Source: Mediterranea massiliensis
GTDB taxonomy: Bacteria; Bacteroidota; Bacteroidia; Bacteroidales; Bacteroidaceae
Direction: 5' to 3'
Assembly (NCBI RefSeq): GCF_900128475.1
Contig: NZ_LT635839.1
Coordinates: 538,807 to 602,806 of the forward strand
Length of the DNA: 64,000 nt
The notes beneath the pieces were generated by a model. That model made no database searches. It was not told the origin of the DNA and saw only the letters and a list, made by a program, of their open reading frames with translations. Position 1 is the first letter of the stretch, and every line of letters begins with the position of its first letter. Position numbers and translations under genes: made by a program. Below, piece after piece: positions 54,819-63,129 of the stretch.

Positions 54819-54833
54819 TACGTGTCTCACGTA
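54819..54833. promoter_or_regulatory. Candidate RteC operator
   Basis: TACGTG-TCT-CACGTA is a perfect 6-bp inverted repeat with a 3-bp spacer upstream of xis2c. RteC of CTnDOT is known to bind an inverted repeat before the excision operon. Binding here is inferred from place and symmetry. Confidence 0.6.
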
Positions 54834-54951
54834 AGATTTTTATTGGAAATGGCTCCGTAACCCGGACAGACGGCGCAACATACAGCCTTTCAGCGGGAAA
54901 CGATATGTGTTCACGGGGGCGGCGTTACCTTTGCGGCAAATCTGAAATGTT

Positions 54952-55251
54952 TTGAATATGGAAATTGTATCTATCGAGAAAAAGACCTTCGAGATGATGG
55001 TGGCATCCTTCAACGCCCTCTCGGAGAAGGTTGCCGCCCTGAGGCGCAAGAGCGACGGAGGGCGGCTGGAAAGGTGGCTCACGGGCGAGGAAGTCTGCGG
55101 GCAGTTGAGAATCAGCCTGCGCACGTTACAGACGTTACGCGACAAGCGGCTTATCGGCTACTCGCAGATAAACCGCAGATTCTATTACAAGCCGGAAGAG
55201 GTCAGAAGGCTGATTCCGCTTATCGGTACGCTCTATCCCGGCGGCAGATAA
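54952..55251 (+). CDS. Excisionase-type HTH protein
   Basis: 99 aa, divergent from xis2c. HTH region VCGQLRISLRTLQTLRDKRLIGYSQINRRFYY. A -7 box TACCTTTG lies at 54926-54933, about 18 bases before the ATG. Similar in plan to Xis2c/2d, so it may take part in integration control, but no role is known. Confidence 0.72.
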   Translation: MNMEIVSIEKKTFEMMVASFNALSEKVAALRRKSDGGRLERWLTGEEVCGQLRISLRTLQTLRDKRLIGYSQINRRFYYKPEEVRRLIPLIGTLYPGGR

Positions 55252-55263
55252 TCTTATTATTCA

Positions 55264-55287
55264 CCCACTGAATCCGAAGTTATGATG
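55264..55287 (+). promoter_or_regulatory. Divergent copy of the repeated leader
   Basis: CCCACTGAATCCGAAGTT, then ATGATG: three mismatches to the consensus, placed at the start of the next HTH gene. The weakest member of the set. Confidence 0.4.
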
Positions 55288-55587
55288 AACGAGAACAACG
55301 ATGTTTTTACACTGGAGGACGAGCCGCTTGCCACCGTAGTACAGAATATGCGCAAAGGCTCTAAATGGCTCTCCGCATTTTTGGAAAGTTACCGTCCGCC
55401 GCTGGACGGGGAACGTTACCTGACGGATAGGGAGGTGGCGGAGCTGCTCCGTGTGAGCCGCCGTACCTTGCAGGAATACCGCAACAACAGGGTGCTGCCC
55501 TTTATCCTTTTGGGAGGAAAGGTACTTTACCCCGAATCGGGATTGCGTGAACTGTTGGAGGCGAATTACCGAAAGCCGATGGAATAA
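55282..55587 (+). CDS. Excisionase-type HTH protein
   Basis: 101 aa, 30 bases after the previous HTH gene. DREVAELLRVSRRTLQEYRNNRVLPFILLGGKVLY is a full MerR/Xis-type HTH with its wing. Probably co-transcribed with the 54952 gene. Ends at a strong terminator shared with the convergent gene. Confidence 0.75.
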   Translation: MMNENNDVFTLEDEPLATVVQNMRKGSKWLSAFLESYRPPLDGERYLTDREVAELLRVSRRTLQEYRNNRVLPFILLGGKVLYPESGLRELLEANYRKPME

Positions 55588-55606
55588 AGGCTGCATGAAA
55601 ACAAAA

Positions 55607-55648
55607 AAAGGAAACGGACAACCCCATCGGGGCTGTCCGTTTCCTTTT
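55607..55648. terminator. Bidirectional terminator
   Basis: AAGGAAACGGACA and TGTCCGTTTCCTT, with inner CCCC/GGGG, form a stem of about 17 pairs flanked by A and T runs. It lies between the convergent HTH and RhuM-like genes. Confidence 0.85.
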
Positions 55649-55667
55649 GTTTCGTCTATATATATGT

Positions 55668-56030
55668 TCAGCAATACCCGGCTTTTCCGTTCTGTATGAA
55701 CATCACGTATGCCTGCCGCTTTTCTTTCGAGAGAGCTTTACCTACCAGCCACGTGCGGAACACGTGCGTGCAGTAGGTGTTCAATCTGAAAGCGACGGGG
55801 ATGATAATCTCAAGCGAGTAAACATCCGCATACAGGCCGTTTTCAAGCTGAATGTAGCGGCATACCTCGTAGTCACTTAACACGTCCGCCTTGAGGATGG
55901 TTTTGATGGCGACGTTCACTGCCGGGACACCCGTGTGGAACAGTCCGGCGATTTCTCCAGCGGTCATCCATACATCGTTACCGGTTACGCTGACCGCCTT
56001 GTCCTCTATGATGATTATGTCACGTTTCAT
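55668..56030 (-). CDS. RhuM-like N-terminal protein
   Basis: 120 aa. MTAGEIAGLFHTGVPAVNVAIKTIL resembles the HTH-like start of RhuM proteins; the usual long C-terminal part is absent. It sits 12 bases after int on the same strand, at the place of the uncharacterised orf2 of CTnDOT. Function unknown. Confidence 0.6.
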   Translation of the reverse strand: MKRDIIIIEDKAVSVTGNDVWMTAGEIAGLFHTGVPAVNVAIKTILKADVLSDYEVCRYIQLENGLYADVYSLEIIIPVAFRLNTYCTHVFRTWLVGKALSKEKRQAYVMFIQNGKAGYC

Positions 56031-56042
56031 GGCTTCTCTGTT

Positions 56043-57278
56043 TTAGATGGTACAACCTGCAAATTCCTCGATTTGGTTCAATCTTGCGGCAAGGTTCTCC
56101 ATGTCTTGATTGAGCTTCTCTTTGGTTATTTTCGCATATATCTGCGTTGTTTTTATGCTCTTGTGTCCCAGCATGGAACTGACCGTTTCGATGGGTACGC
56201 CGTTGGAGAGGAACACCGTCGTGGCTGCCGTGTGGCGGCTTTGGTGCCATGTAATATGCTTGGTAATGCCACAACGCTTGGCGACGGCACGGATTCCGGC
56301 AAGACACGTGTTGTAGTGGGGTACGGGGAATATCCTGCCGTTTTCGCACAGCCCACGGTATTTGTCGATGATGCGCTTCGCTATGTCGAGCATACGGATG
56401 TTGGACACCACACCCGTCTTCTGGCGGTTGATGTTTATCCACTCGTGTTCATCAAAGTAGGTGCGGATATTCTCTTCCGTGAGGTTGCGCATATCGGCAA
56501 ACGACAAGCCCGTGAACGCACAGAATAGATATAAATCGCGGTACAGTTCCTGTTTCGCGTTCTTCAGTTTGCCTTCCATCAGCAGGCGGATTTCATCTTT
56601 CGTCAGAAAGCTGCGGGTTGTTTCCTCCTTCTTGATTTCATACTCGCGGAACGGGTCGCGCGTGAGCCACTCGTTGTTGATGGCGATGAACACCATCGTC
56701 CGAAGCGGGCAGACATACAGCCACACGGTGTTGGTGCAGCAGTGTTTGTCCGTGCGCAGAAACATTTCAAAATCGGAAATGAAAGCGGGTGTAAGCTCTT
56801 TCAGAGCAATGTCCTTCACGTGGTAGCGGATGGTGAGAAACTCTTGCAGGTGCTTGTAAACGGTTTTGTACTTGTCAAACGTGCCTTTGGATTTCATGCC
56901 TGCCTCCACCTGCTTGGCATAGTCCTCGTTGTGTTGCCGGAACACTTGCAACAGCGTATGGTAGCGGTGTTCCAGTCCGAGAAAGGCGTTTTTCACCTTT
57001 TCCGCAGTGACGAAGTTGTCACGCTCCATGATTTCCTGATAATGCTTGTTGATGCGCACGCGCATCTTGTCGAGCATACGGTTCGTTTCGAGTGCAGCCG
57101 TGCTTCTCCCCGTGACACGTCCTCCTTTGGTGTCCCACAGTTTGGGATCGACGGTCAGTTTGCAACTGAACTGCGTTTGGCTTCCGTCCACCGTGATGCG
57201 TCCCATGACGGGCACTGTCCCGTCCTTTTTCACTACCTGACGTTTGAGGTAGTAGATAACTGAAAATGTACTCTTCAT
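56043..57278 (-). CDS. int: Tyrosine integrase, IntDOT-like
   Basis: 411 aa from ATG at 57278 (MKSTFSVIYYLKRQ), equal to the IntDOT length; an ATG eight codons upstream is possible. Arm-binding and core-binding domains are followed by the catalytic domain: FTGLSFADMRNLT (box I, first Arg replaced, as in IntDOT), HQSRH, LGHKSI and nucleophile Tyr in TTQIYAKI near residue 375-385. Catalyses integration and, with Xis proteins and Exc, excision. Its gene is about 320 bp from the right core. Confidence 0.93.
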   Translation of the reverse strand: MKSTFSVIYYLKRQVVKKDGTVPVMGRITVDGSQTQFSCKLTVDPKLWDTKGGRVTGRSTAALETNRMLDKMRVRINKHYQEIMERDNFVTAEKVKNAFLGLEHRYHTLLQVFRQHNEDYAKQVEAGMKSKGTFDKYKTVYKHLQEFLTIRYHVKDIALKELTPAFISDFEMFLRTDKHCCTNTVWLYVCPLRTMVFIAINNEWLTRDPFREYEIKKEETTRSFLTKDEIRLLMEGKLKNAKQELYRDLYLFCAFTGLSFADMRNLTEENIRTYFDEHEWININRQKTGVVSNIRMLDIAKRIIDKYRGLCENGRIFPVPHYNTCLAGIRAVAKRCGITKHITWHQSRHTAATTVFLSNGVPIETVSSMLGHKSIKTTQIYAKITKEKLNQDMENLAARLNQIEEFAGCTI

Positions 57279-57323
57279 CGTCCTTAATTTTTTTAGGTTC
57301 AAAATTAGTCGGTGAAGAATCCT

Positions 57324-57370
57324 TCGTCGGTACGCAAAACACGGAGGAACGGCGCAATCTTTTTCCGTAA
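57324..57370 (+). repeat. Right-end direct repeats (candidate Int arm sites)
   Basis: TTCGTCGGTAC (57324-57334) and TTTTTCCGTAA (about 57360-57370) copy the left-end sequences in the same orientation. The rest of 57303-57598 shows no gene; it is the int leader and terminal DNA of the ICE. Confidence 0.4.
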
Positions 57371-57598
57371 CCGGATTTGTTGCGTGAGTTGTCAGTAACT
57401 CACTATATCACAATGCCTTGTTTTGCCATTCTTGCCCATTTCGTCACCTATATGGTGTGGTTACGAACAAGTAACGCAGCGGCGTCTTGACTTGGCTTCG
57501 GCAAGGATTGTGGTGGCGTTGGAGATAATCGGCAGCTTAAATGAAACCTCTGTAAATCAATTCTATTACTTCATTCTTCCGTATTCCACTTTTTTGTA

Positions 57599-57608
57599 GT
57601 AACTTTGC
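57599..57608 (+). other. ICE right attachment core and upp -7 box
   Basis: GTAACTTTGC matches GTANNTTTGC; AGTTC would be the coupling sequence. It also contains TAACTTTG (57600-57607), the -7 box of upp, so the integrated element supplies the upp core promoter. The upstream -33 region now comes from the ICE and shows no clear TTTG. Confidence 0.75.
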
Positions 57609-57630
57609 AGTTCGAATAAACAAAAACACT

Positions 57631-58290
57631 ATGAAAGTAATCAATTTTGCAGAGACAAACTCGGTCATCAATCAGTATGTGGCCGAAATACGCGACGTGA
57701 ACATTCAGGGCGACCGCATGCGCTTCCGCCGCAACATCGAACGCATCGGCGAACTGATGGCCTACGAGATGAGCAAGGAACTAACCTACTCGGTGAAGCA
57801 GGTGCAGACGCCGCTGGGCGTGGCGCCGGCCAGCACGCCCGACGACCAGGTGGTTATCGCCACTGTCTTCCGTGCCGGGCTGCCCCTGCATCAGGGCTTT
57901 CTGAATGTTTTCGACCGGGCGGGCAACGCCTTCGTCTCGGCCTACCGCTATTATAAGGATAAGGAGTGCCGTGAGCTGGATGTACATATCGAGTACATCG
58001 CCGCCCCCGACTTGTCGCAGAAGACGGTGATGCTCGTCGACCCCATGCTGGCCACGGGCGAGAGCATGGAGCTGGCCTACCGCGCTTTCTTGAGCAAGGG
58101 GCGTCCGGCCCGCCTGCTGATAGCCTGTGTCATCGCCAGCCGTCAGGGCGTGGAGCATCTGCAACGGATTTTCCCCGACGACGACGTTGTCCTGTGGTGT
58201 GCCGCCATCGACCCCGAGCTGAACGAACGTTCGTACATCGTGCCCGGCTTGGGCGATGCGGGTGACTTGGCCTATGGGGACAAGCTTTGA
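57631..58290 (+). CDS. upp: Uracil phosphoribosyltransferase
   Basis: 219 aa. Makes UMP from uracil and PRPP in pyrimidine salvage. The PRPP-binding loop is VMLVDPMLATGESM (about residues 131-144), and the C-terminal uracil-binding YIVPGLGDAGDLAYG is complete. Expression from the chimeric promoter at the ICE junction may differ from an uninserted strain. Confidence 0.96.
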   Translation: MKVINFAETNSVINQYVAEIRDVNIQGDRMRFRRNIERIGELMAYEMSKELTYSVKQVQTPLGVAPASTPDDQVVIATVFRAGLPLHQGFLNVFDRAGNAFVSAYRYYKDKECRELDVHIEYIAAPDLSQKTVMLVDPMLATGESMELAYRAFLSKGRPARLLIACVIASRQGVEHLQRIFPDDDVVLWCAAIDPELNERSYIVPGLGDAGDLAYGDKL

Positions 58291-58388
58291 CATTTTGTCG
58301 GAATCTCATTCCCACAGGTGGCAAAATGTTGGTTGAATACGCTTTCGGCTGACTCCGCCTTTTTATGAAAAGGGCGAAATAGCGGGGG

Positions 58389-58410
58389 AAAAGGGGCAGA
58401 AAGCCCCTTT
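58389..58410 (+). terminator. upp terminator
   Basis: AAAGGGGC-AGAAA-GCCCCTTT stem-loop about 100 bases beyond upp, followed by a second short pairing (TTTCGGAG/CTCCGAAA). Confidence 0.6.
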
Positions 58411-58441
58411 CGGAGCCTCCGAAAGCCGTTTGGAAGGCGGG

Positions 58442-58507
58442 AGATTGTATGCTTTCAGTCGGCAGATTGCTTGTTTCGTTGCGTCAGATTGTATGTTTTC
58501 AGACGAA
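58442..58507. repeat. Three 22-bp direct repeats
   Basis: Units begin AGATTG at 58442, 58464 and 58486. Units 1 and 3 share AGATTGTATG(C/T)TTTCAG; unit 2 has diverged. They are followed at once by a strong hairpin. The rest of 58291-58860 has terminators and a doubtful short frame. Confidence 0.6.
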
Positions 58508-58544
58508 AGAAGGCCGCTTTCTCAGGAGAAAACGGCCTTCTTTT
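58507..58544. terminator. Hairpin AGAAGGCCG/CGGCCTTCT
   Basis: A 9-bp GC-rich stem followed by TTTT on the plus strand, with A-rich sequence on the other side, just after the 22-bp repeats. Confidence 0.65.
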
Positions 58545-58609
58545 GTCCGCAAGTACCTACTTTCCCCTCAGGTTTCTGCTTTTCGGCCAGTTTTTTGTCC
58601 GTTTTTCCT

Positions 58610-58807
58610 CTACTTTTCTTCTATTTTAAATGTAAACATTTCGCTATCTTCTTGTCCGCCAGCGAATAACCCTGTTTCCGCTTCGTCCGTTGCCACTAGC
58701 TTGTTCGTTGGGCCGAAACAAGCGATTCTCAGGCGGTTGGGATGGCAATGTGTCAAAATGACAAAGCTAACGTTGCGCTTCTTGGCGTTGTTTTTTTGTT
58801 TTTTCAT
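58610..58807 (-). CDS. Possible small protein
   Basis: 65 codons: a basic start (MKKQKNNAKKRNVSFVILTH), an acidic end, one Cys pair. No domain recognised and no promoter seen. Listed because the gap is otherwise empty; it may not be a gene. Confidence 0.25.
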   Translation of the reverse strand: MKKQKNNAKKRNVSFVILTHCHPNRLRIACFGPTNKLVATDEAETGLFAGGQEDSEMFTFKIEEK

Positions 58808-58836
58808 GAAATATACGCCTTTTTATTTTATAACAA

Positions 58837-60125
58837 TAGTTCGTTAACCATTAGCCTAGCCTAAGCGGCTTTGGCAGTAAATAAAATGAGTTCTTTGAAA
58901 AGTCTGTCAATTAAATGCGTGTCTGGTTCAATCCCAGACACGTGAATAAATCGTTCAAGCATGTAAGCATTGTGTATGACTGACTTGCATGATGATATGG
59001 AATATTTTATTCCCATCCTCTTACAGGCAGCCTTGGCAAGGTTTATCGCTGCAAGTGATGCATTAAAGTGAAATGCCAGTTTCCTGAAGTCTGTAGACTG
59101 ACAGTTTGTTATTCCGGCATATTGCTTGGCATCACGAAAGCAAAATTCGAGTTGGAAACGTGTCCTGTAAAAGTCCAGAACATCCTGTGCGTTCTGTGTT
59201 TCGTCCGTAGAGAAATACAGCTGCCATTTGTCCGTTCCATCCATAGGATACCATACAGCCAGGCTCACAAAGCGTTTGAGCGCTTTGGAGTATGCTTTCA
59301 GTCCGTAAAGTTTACCCTTGTTCACTTTGTACTCGGTACATCTTGTGATGTCCAGATTTTCAAAGTCAATTTTCTCGTCATGTAATTTTGGACGTCCGCG
59401 TTTTCCTGTCCTATTTTCTAAGGTGGGATAAAACAATACGGCATCATTCCTGAAACGGCTTATTACGTGGAAACCGTTATCGTACAATGGTTTGATGAAA
59501 GTTGCCTTTGAAAAGAACGCATCACATACGACTGTGCCAGAAATACGTTTCAGCTGTTCCTGTATGCTGATAAGGTAAGAGCTGTACCAGTCAACAAGAT
59601 TCTTCTCACAGCTTTCCAGCGTTGCGTTGTCAGGTGTCTGTACAGAACCCAAAGTCATACATTCATGGTTGTCAACGTCTATAACTCCAATACCGGTTAT
59701 TTCCAGTCCGCGTTTGTATTCACCGGCACAACCGGACCAGAAATAGCCAATCCATGGCGTTTTGCTGCCTGATTTTGGAATGAAAGACGGATCAACGGCT
59801 ATCGCCTTACGACCACCTTTAAGGTGTTCTCTAATGATGGCTTCATTGAAGGAAAACCAGTCAAAGCCATCATTCTCAAAATTGTTTCGGTATGTCTGTT
59901 CTGAGAAACATCCATATCGTCCCATTTGTAGGAAATTGATGCGGTCAGGTATGGCCATGAACAATTTTATTGCATCCATGAATACTTTCTGGAAAGATTT
60001 GCTTATATTTACAACTGATTCGAGAGCATTCCTGCACTCGGATTGGTATTGCATAAGGAGTGATTCTTTGGTCATAATTAAAAGTGGTGAGATACTTCTA
60101 ATTTACTAATAATCAACAAATTATG
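58837..60125 (-). mobile_element. Second insertion sequence (IS4-like DDE)
   Basis: About 1.29 kb around one transposase gene. Candidate ends TAGTTCGTTAACCATTAG (58837) and the complement TAATTTGTTGATTATTAG (60125) agree at 13 of 18, all differences being transitions. No target duplication found, so the boundaries are uncertain. The bases 60126-60301 are AT-rich with no gene. Confidence 0.5.
58861..60075 (-). CDS. IS4-like DDE transposase
   Basis: 404 aa, full length. KAIAVDPSFIPKSG (first Asp), GTVVCDAFFSK (second Asp) and the FYRTRFQLEFCFRDAKQYAG YREK-type block are all present, so it may be active. Different from the IS at 235 and from the IS1380 element. Confidence 0.82.
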   Translation of the reverse strand: MTKESLLMQYQSECRNALESVVNISKSFQKVFMDAIKLFMAIPDRINFLQMGRYGCFSEQTYRNNFENDGFDWFSFNEAIIREHLKGGRKAIAVDPSFIPKSGSKTPWIGYFWSGCAGEYKRGLEITGIGVIDVDNHECMTLGSVQTPDNATLESCEKNLVDWYSSYLISIQEQLKRISGTVVCDAFFSKATFIKPLYDNGFHVISRFRNDAVLFYPTLENRTGKRGRPKLHDEKIDFENLDITRCTEYKVNKGKLYGLKAYSKALKRFVSLAVWYPMDGTDKWQLYFSTDETQNAQDVLDFYRTRFQLEFCFRDAKQYAGITNCQSTDFRKLAFHFNASLAAINLAKAACKRMGIKYSISSCKSVIHNAYMLERFIHVSGIEPDTHLIDRLFKELILFTAKAA

Positions 60126-60301
60126 CAATACTTTCATGCTTTATTTTCAGCTATTTATCATATATTTTTCATCACTTTTCTTACCCCTTAACGATTCATT
60201 CTTGACAGTATTTCAATGATCTCTTTAATAATATTGAACTGGCTAACACCGATTCTATTATTTAATTAAATTTATCGGTAAAAATTTACCGAAGTATTGT
60301 T

Positions 60302-61345
60302 TTATATGTATTTCACCTGGAAGGCTCCTTGTTCACGTCGCAGGGGATAGTCGCCACGGAGTTGCTCGAAGCGTTCGGGGTGGAGGCGCAAGGCTTGGTC
60401 GTCGCGCCGCGGGTCGTACATGGCCAAATAGGCTTCTGTCGGATTGTGCGCCTCGATAAGCGGCTGGGCGGGTGCGGGCGGTTCGATGCGGTAGCGGGCG
60501 TCGATGTGGAAGAAGCGGCACAGGGCGTCGAGCGACATGCGGGTGGCGTTGGCCTTGCCGTCGGCCGAGTAGCCGGCGATGTGGGGCGTACCGATGAAGA
60601 CACGGTCGAGCAGGTCGAGGTTGATGGCGGGTTCGTTCTCCCATACGTCGATGACGGCGTCCGACACTTGTCCTTCCTGCAGGGCGTGGAGCAGGGCCTC
60701 TGTTTCAATCACTTCGCCTCGCGAAGTGTTGGCAATGACGGGCCGGCGCTTCAGGTGGCTGAAGAAGTCGGCATCGGCCAGGTGGAAAGTCTTGTGGGCT
60801 CCTTCGCGGATGAGGGGGACGTGGAAGGTCAGCACGTCACATTCTTCCATCAGCTGCTCCAGCGGAGAGAAAAGGTTTCCTCCTTCCTTCTCCTGGCGTG
60901 GAGGGTCGTTCAAAAGGACACGCATGCCCAGTTCGCGGCCCACTTGCGCCACTTTTGTGCCTACATTGCCTACGCCGATGACGCCCAGCGTCTTGCCTTC
61001 CAGTCGGAACCTCTTCTGCTGTTCGAGGAGCAGGAGGGAGGAGCGCATGTATTGGGCTACGGAGGCCGAGTTGCAACCGGGGGCATTCTGCCAAGTAATG
61101 CCTGCCTCTTGGCAATAGATTGTGTCGATGTGGTCGAAGCCAATGGTGGCGGTGGCGATGAAGCGTACGCGGCTGCCCTCGAGCAGATGGCGGTCGCAAC
61201 GGGTGCGGGTGCGGACAATCAGGGCATCGGCATCCCTGACAAGTTCGGGTGTGAAGTCCTTGCCGGGCACGTAGACGGTCTCGTCGGCAATGCCTGCCAG
61301 CGGTTCTCTGATAAACGGAATTTTGTCGTCGACTATAACTTTCAT
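60302..61345 (-). CDS. pdxB: Erythronate-4-phosphate dehydrogenase
   Basis: 347 aa from ATG at 61345 (MKVIVDDKIPFIREPLAG); the frame is open 32 codons further but without family similarity. D-2-hydroxyacid dehydrogenase fold: GVIGVGNVGTKVA NAD-binding loop, ANTSRGEVIE, and the catalytic His in GTPHIAGYSADGKANA. The C-terminal PdxB domain is shortened but present. Second step of DXP-independent pyridoxal phosphate synthesis. Confidence 0.93.
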   Translation of the reverse strand: MKVIVDDKIPFIREPLAGIADETVYVPGKDFTPELVRDADALIVRTRTRCDRHLLEGSRVRFIATATIGFDHIDTIYCQEAGITWQNAPGCNSASVAQYMRSSLLLLEQQKRFRLEGKTLGVIGVGNVGTKVAQVGRELGMRVLLNDPPRQEKEGGNLFSPLEQLMEECDVLTFHVPLIREGAHKTFHLADADFFSHLKRRPVIANTSRGEVIETEALLHALQEGQVSDAVIDVWENEPAINLDLLDRVFIGTPHIAGYSADGKANATRMSLDALCRFFHIDARYRIEPPAPAQPLIEAHNPTEAYLAMYDPRRDDQALRLHPERFEQLRGDYPLRREQGAFQVKYI

Positions 61346-61502
61346 GTGGTTTCGTCTTTTTGAGGATGCAAAGATAAGTGTGTTTTTCCATCGGCGGACG
61401 CATATTTTCAGGAAAAAATCGATGAATTTGCATGAAAGCATTTGTGGTAAGGATTTTATTCGTTACTTTGCCGTTCATTAAATGTATGGATCAAATAGAC
61501 GT

Positions 61503-62375
61503 ATGTATTCCATTATATGTTGTTCCGTCAAGCCGGAAGCAGCCGAAGCGTTGAGGCAGAATGTCGCCGATACGATTGGTGTTCCCTTCGAATTTATTGT
61601 TTTTGACAATAGGGAGAAAGGGTATGGCTTGTGTCGGGTGTATAATCTGTGTGCCGCCCGTGCCCGTTATGATTTGCTCTGTTTTGTGCATGAGGATGTG
61701 GCCTTTCAGACGCCCGGTTGGGGGCAGTTGCTTGCAGGAAAGTTGAGGGAGGAAAGTTGTGGGGTGATTGGCTTTGCGGGGAGCATCGTCAAACTGAAGC
61801 GATTGACCGGCTGGAATACGTGTGGTCGCGATTTGCGTCTTCATTACGTCCAGTTCATGCGGGGAGGGCATCATCTTCGCCAGGCAAACCCTGATAAGGA
61901 AGATTTTTCTCCCGTCGTGACGTTGGATGGCTTGTGTCTGTTCGTGCGTCGTCAGGTTTGGGAGGAGATTTCCTTCGACGATGCGACATTTACAGGCTTC
62001 CATGCCTACGATGTCGATTTCTCATTGGCCGTTGCCTGCCGGTATACCAATTATGTATGCCATACGGTACTGGTGGAGCATTTTTCCGAAGGCTCCTTCT
62101 CGTATGCGTGGCTGGATGAGATGAAGAAACTCCATGTCAAGTGGGAAAGCCGTTTGCCGATGGTTGCCGTGCCGATGACGCCCGAAGAGCTGGCCCGCTA
62201 CGATTTGTGGGGGGAAGCCTATTTTATGAAGTTCATGTGGCAGAAAGGTTGTTTTGACGTGCTGGGGATAAAGGATGCCTGCAACTTTTGGAAGCGCCAT
62301 CTGGGCCATGGCGTTTCTTGGCTTCTGTTTCCCAAGTATTTGAAATATAAGTTGAGGTATTTGAAAGGTAGATGA
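61503..62375 (+). CDS. StrF-like glycosyltransferase (GT2 class)
   Basis: 290 aa from ATG at 61503 (MYSIICCSVKPEAAEAL); an ATG seven codons upstream is possible. GT-A fold: FIVFDNREKGYGLCRVYN, then CFVHEDVAFQTPGWG with the DxA-type acidic motif, and TLDGLCLFVRRQVWEEI. It likely adds a sugar to lipopolysaccharide core or another surface glycan. Four bases before the LPS-kinase-like gene, so probably one operon. Confidence 0.8.
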   Translation: MYSIICCSVKPEAAEALRQNVADTIGVPFEFIVFDNREKGYGLCRVYNLCAARARYDLLCFVHEDVAFQTPGWGQLLAGKLREESCGVIGFAGSIVKLKRLTGWNTCGRDLRLHYVQFMRGGHHLRQANPDKEDFSPVVTLDGLCLFVRRQVWEEISFDDATFTGFHAYDVDFSLAVACRYTNYVCHTVLVEHFSEGSFSYAWLDEMKKLHVKWESRLPMVAVPMTPEELARYDLWGEAYFMKFMWQKGCFDVLGIKDACNFWKRHLGHGVSWLLFPKYLKYKLRYLKGR

Positions 62376-62379
62376 CGAT

Positions 62380-63129
62380 ATGCTGAAGATAGAGATAACT
62401 CCCGGATATGAGCACTTGCAGGATTTCCTGACGCAGCTCCCCGTTTGTTTCGAGCAGGGGGACGGCCGGACGATTCATGTGGGCCGCAATGTGATTAAAG
62501 TGATGGAAGCGGATGGTATCCTGCTGAATGTCAAGCGTTATCATGTCCCCTCGTTTTTTAATCGCATAGTCTATTCCTTTTTCAGAGTGCCGAAGGGGAA
62601 GCGCGCCTTTACCTATCCCAACATTCTTCTGCAAAAAGGTTTTGAAACTCCCCGCCCTGTGGCTTATGTGGAAGAACGGGCGGGCGGATTGATAGGTTAT
62701 TCTTATTTCGTAAGCCTTCAATGTCCTTATCGGAGGAAATTTTATGAGTTTGGCAATGCTTCGATAGCAGATTGTCGGGAGGTGGTGTCGGCTTTTGCCC
62801 GGTTGACTGCCCGTCTGCATGAAGCGGAAATCTATCATCGTGACTATTCTCCTGGCAACATTTTGTTCGATTATGTGGATGGGCAGTATCATTTTTCGTT
62901 GGTGGACATCAATCGGATGGAGTTTGGCCCTGTCAGTGTCGAGAAGGGGTGCGCCAATTTTGCCAGGCTTTGGGGACAAAAGGATTTCTTCCTGCAACTG
63001 GCCCAGGACTATGCTTCGGCAAGAGGGGTAGATGCGACTTATTGTACGGAACGGATATTGTATTATAGGCGTAGATTCTGGACGCATTACATCAAGCGTC
63101 ACAAGCCGGATTTCAATCTTGAACTTTAG
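62380..63129 (+). CDS. LPS core kinase-like protein (Kdo/WaaP/InaA group)
   Basis: 249 aa. Protein-kinase-like fold: VIKVMEADGILLNVKRYH (Lys near residue 52), catalytic loop HRDYSPGNILFD (about 148-159), and LVDINRMEF where DFG/DFD would stand, so the metal-binding Asp is kept but its neighbours differ. Expected to phosphorylate a sugar of the LPS inner core on the cytoplasmic face. Its stop overlaps the convergent DUF5672 gene. Confidence 0.82.
   Translation: MLKIEITPGYEHLQDFLTQLPVCFEQGDGRTIHVGRNVIKVMEADGILLNVKRYHVPSFFNRIVYSFFRVPKGKRAFTYPNILLQKGFETPRPVAYVEERAGGLIGYSYFVSLQCPYRRKFYEFGNASIADCREVVSAFARLTARLHEAEIYHRDYSPGNILFDYVDGQYHFSLVDINRMEFGPVSVEKGCANFARLWGQKDFFLQLAQDYASARGVDATYCTERILYYRRRFWTHYIKRHKPDFNLEL

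Larger units (their letters stand above)
5131..57608. mobile_element. CTnDOT/CTnERL-family conjugative transposon
   Basis: About 52.5 kb between matching cores. It contains a CTnDOT-type integrase next to the right end, the excision operon, a full tra operon (traA-traQ), mobABC, rteA/rteB/rteC and tetQ. The total is close to CTnERL (about 52 kb), but this copy also carries ermF through a short cargo patch, a group II intron, an IS1380-type IS and a SAM-synthetase cargo. All core transfer genes read open, so the element may be mobile. Confidence 0.92.
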
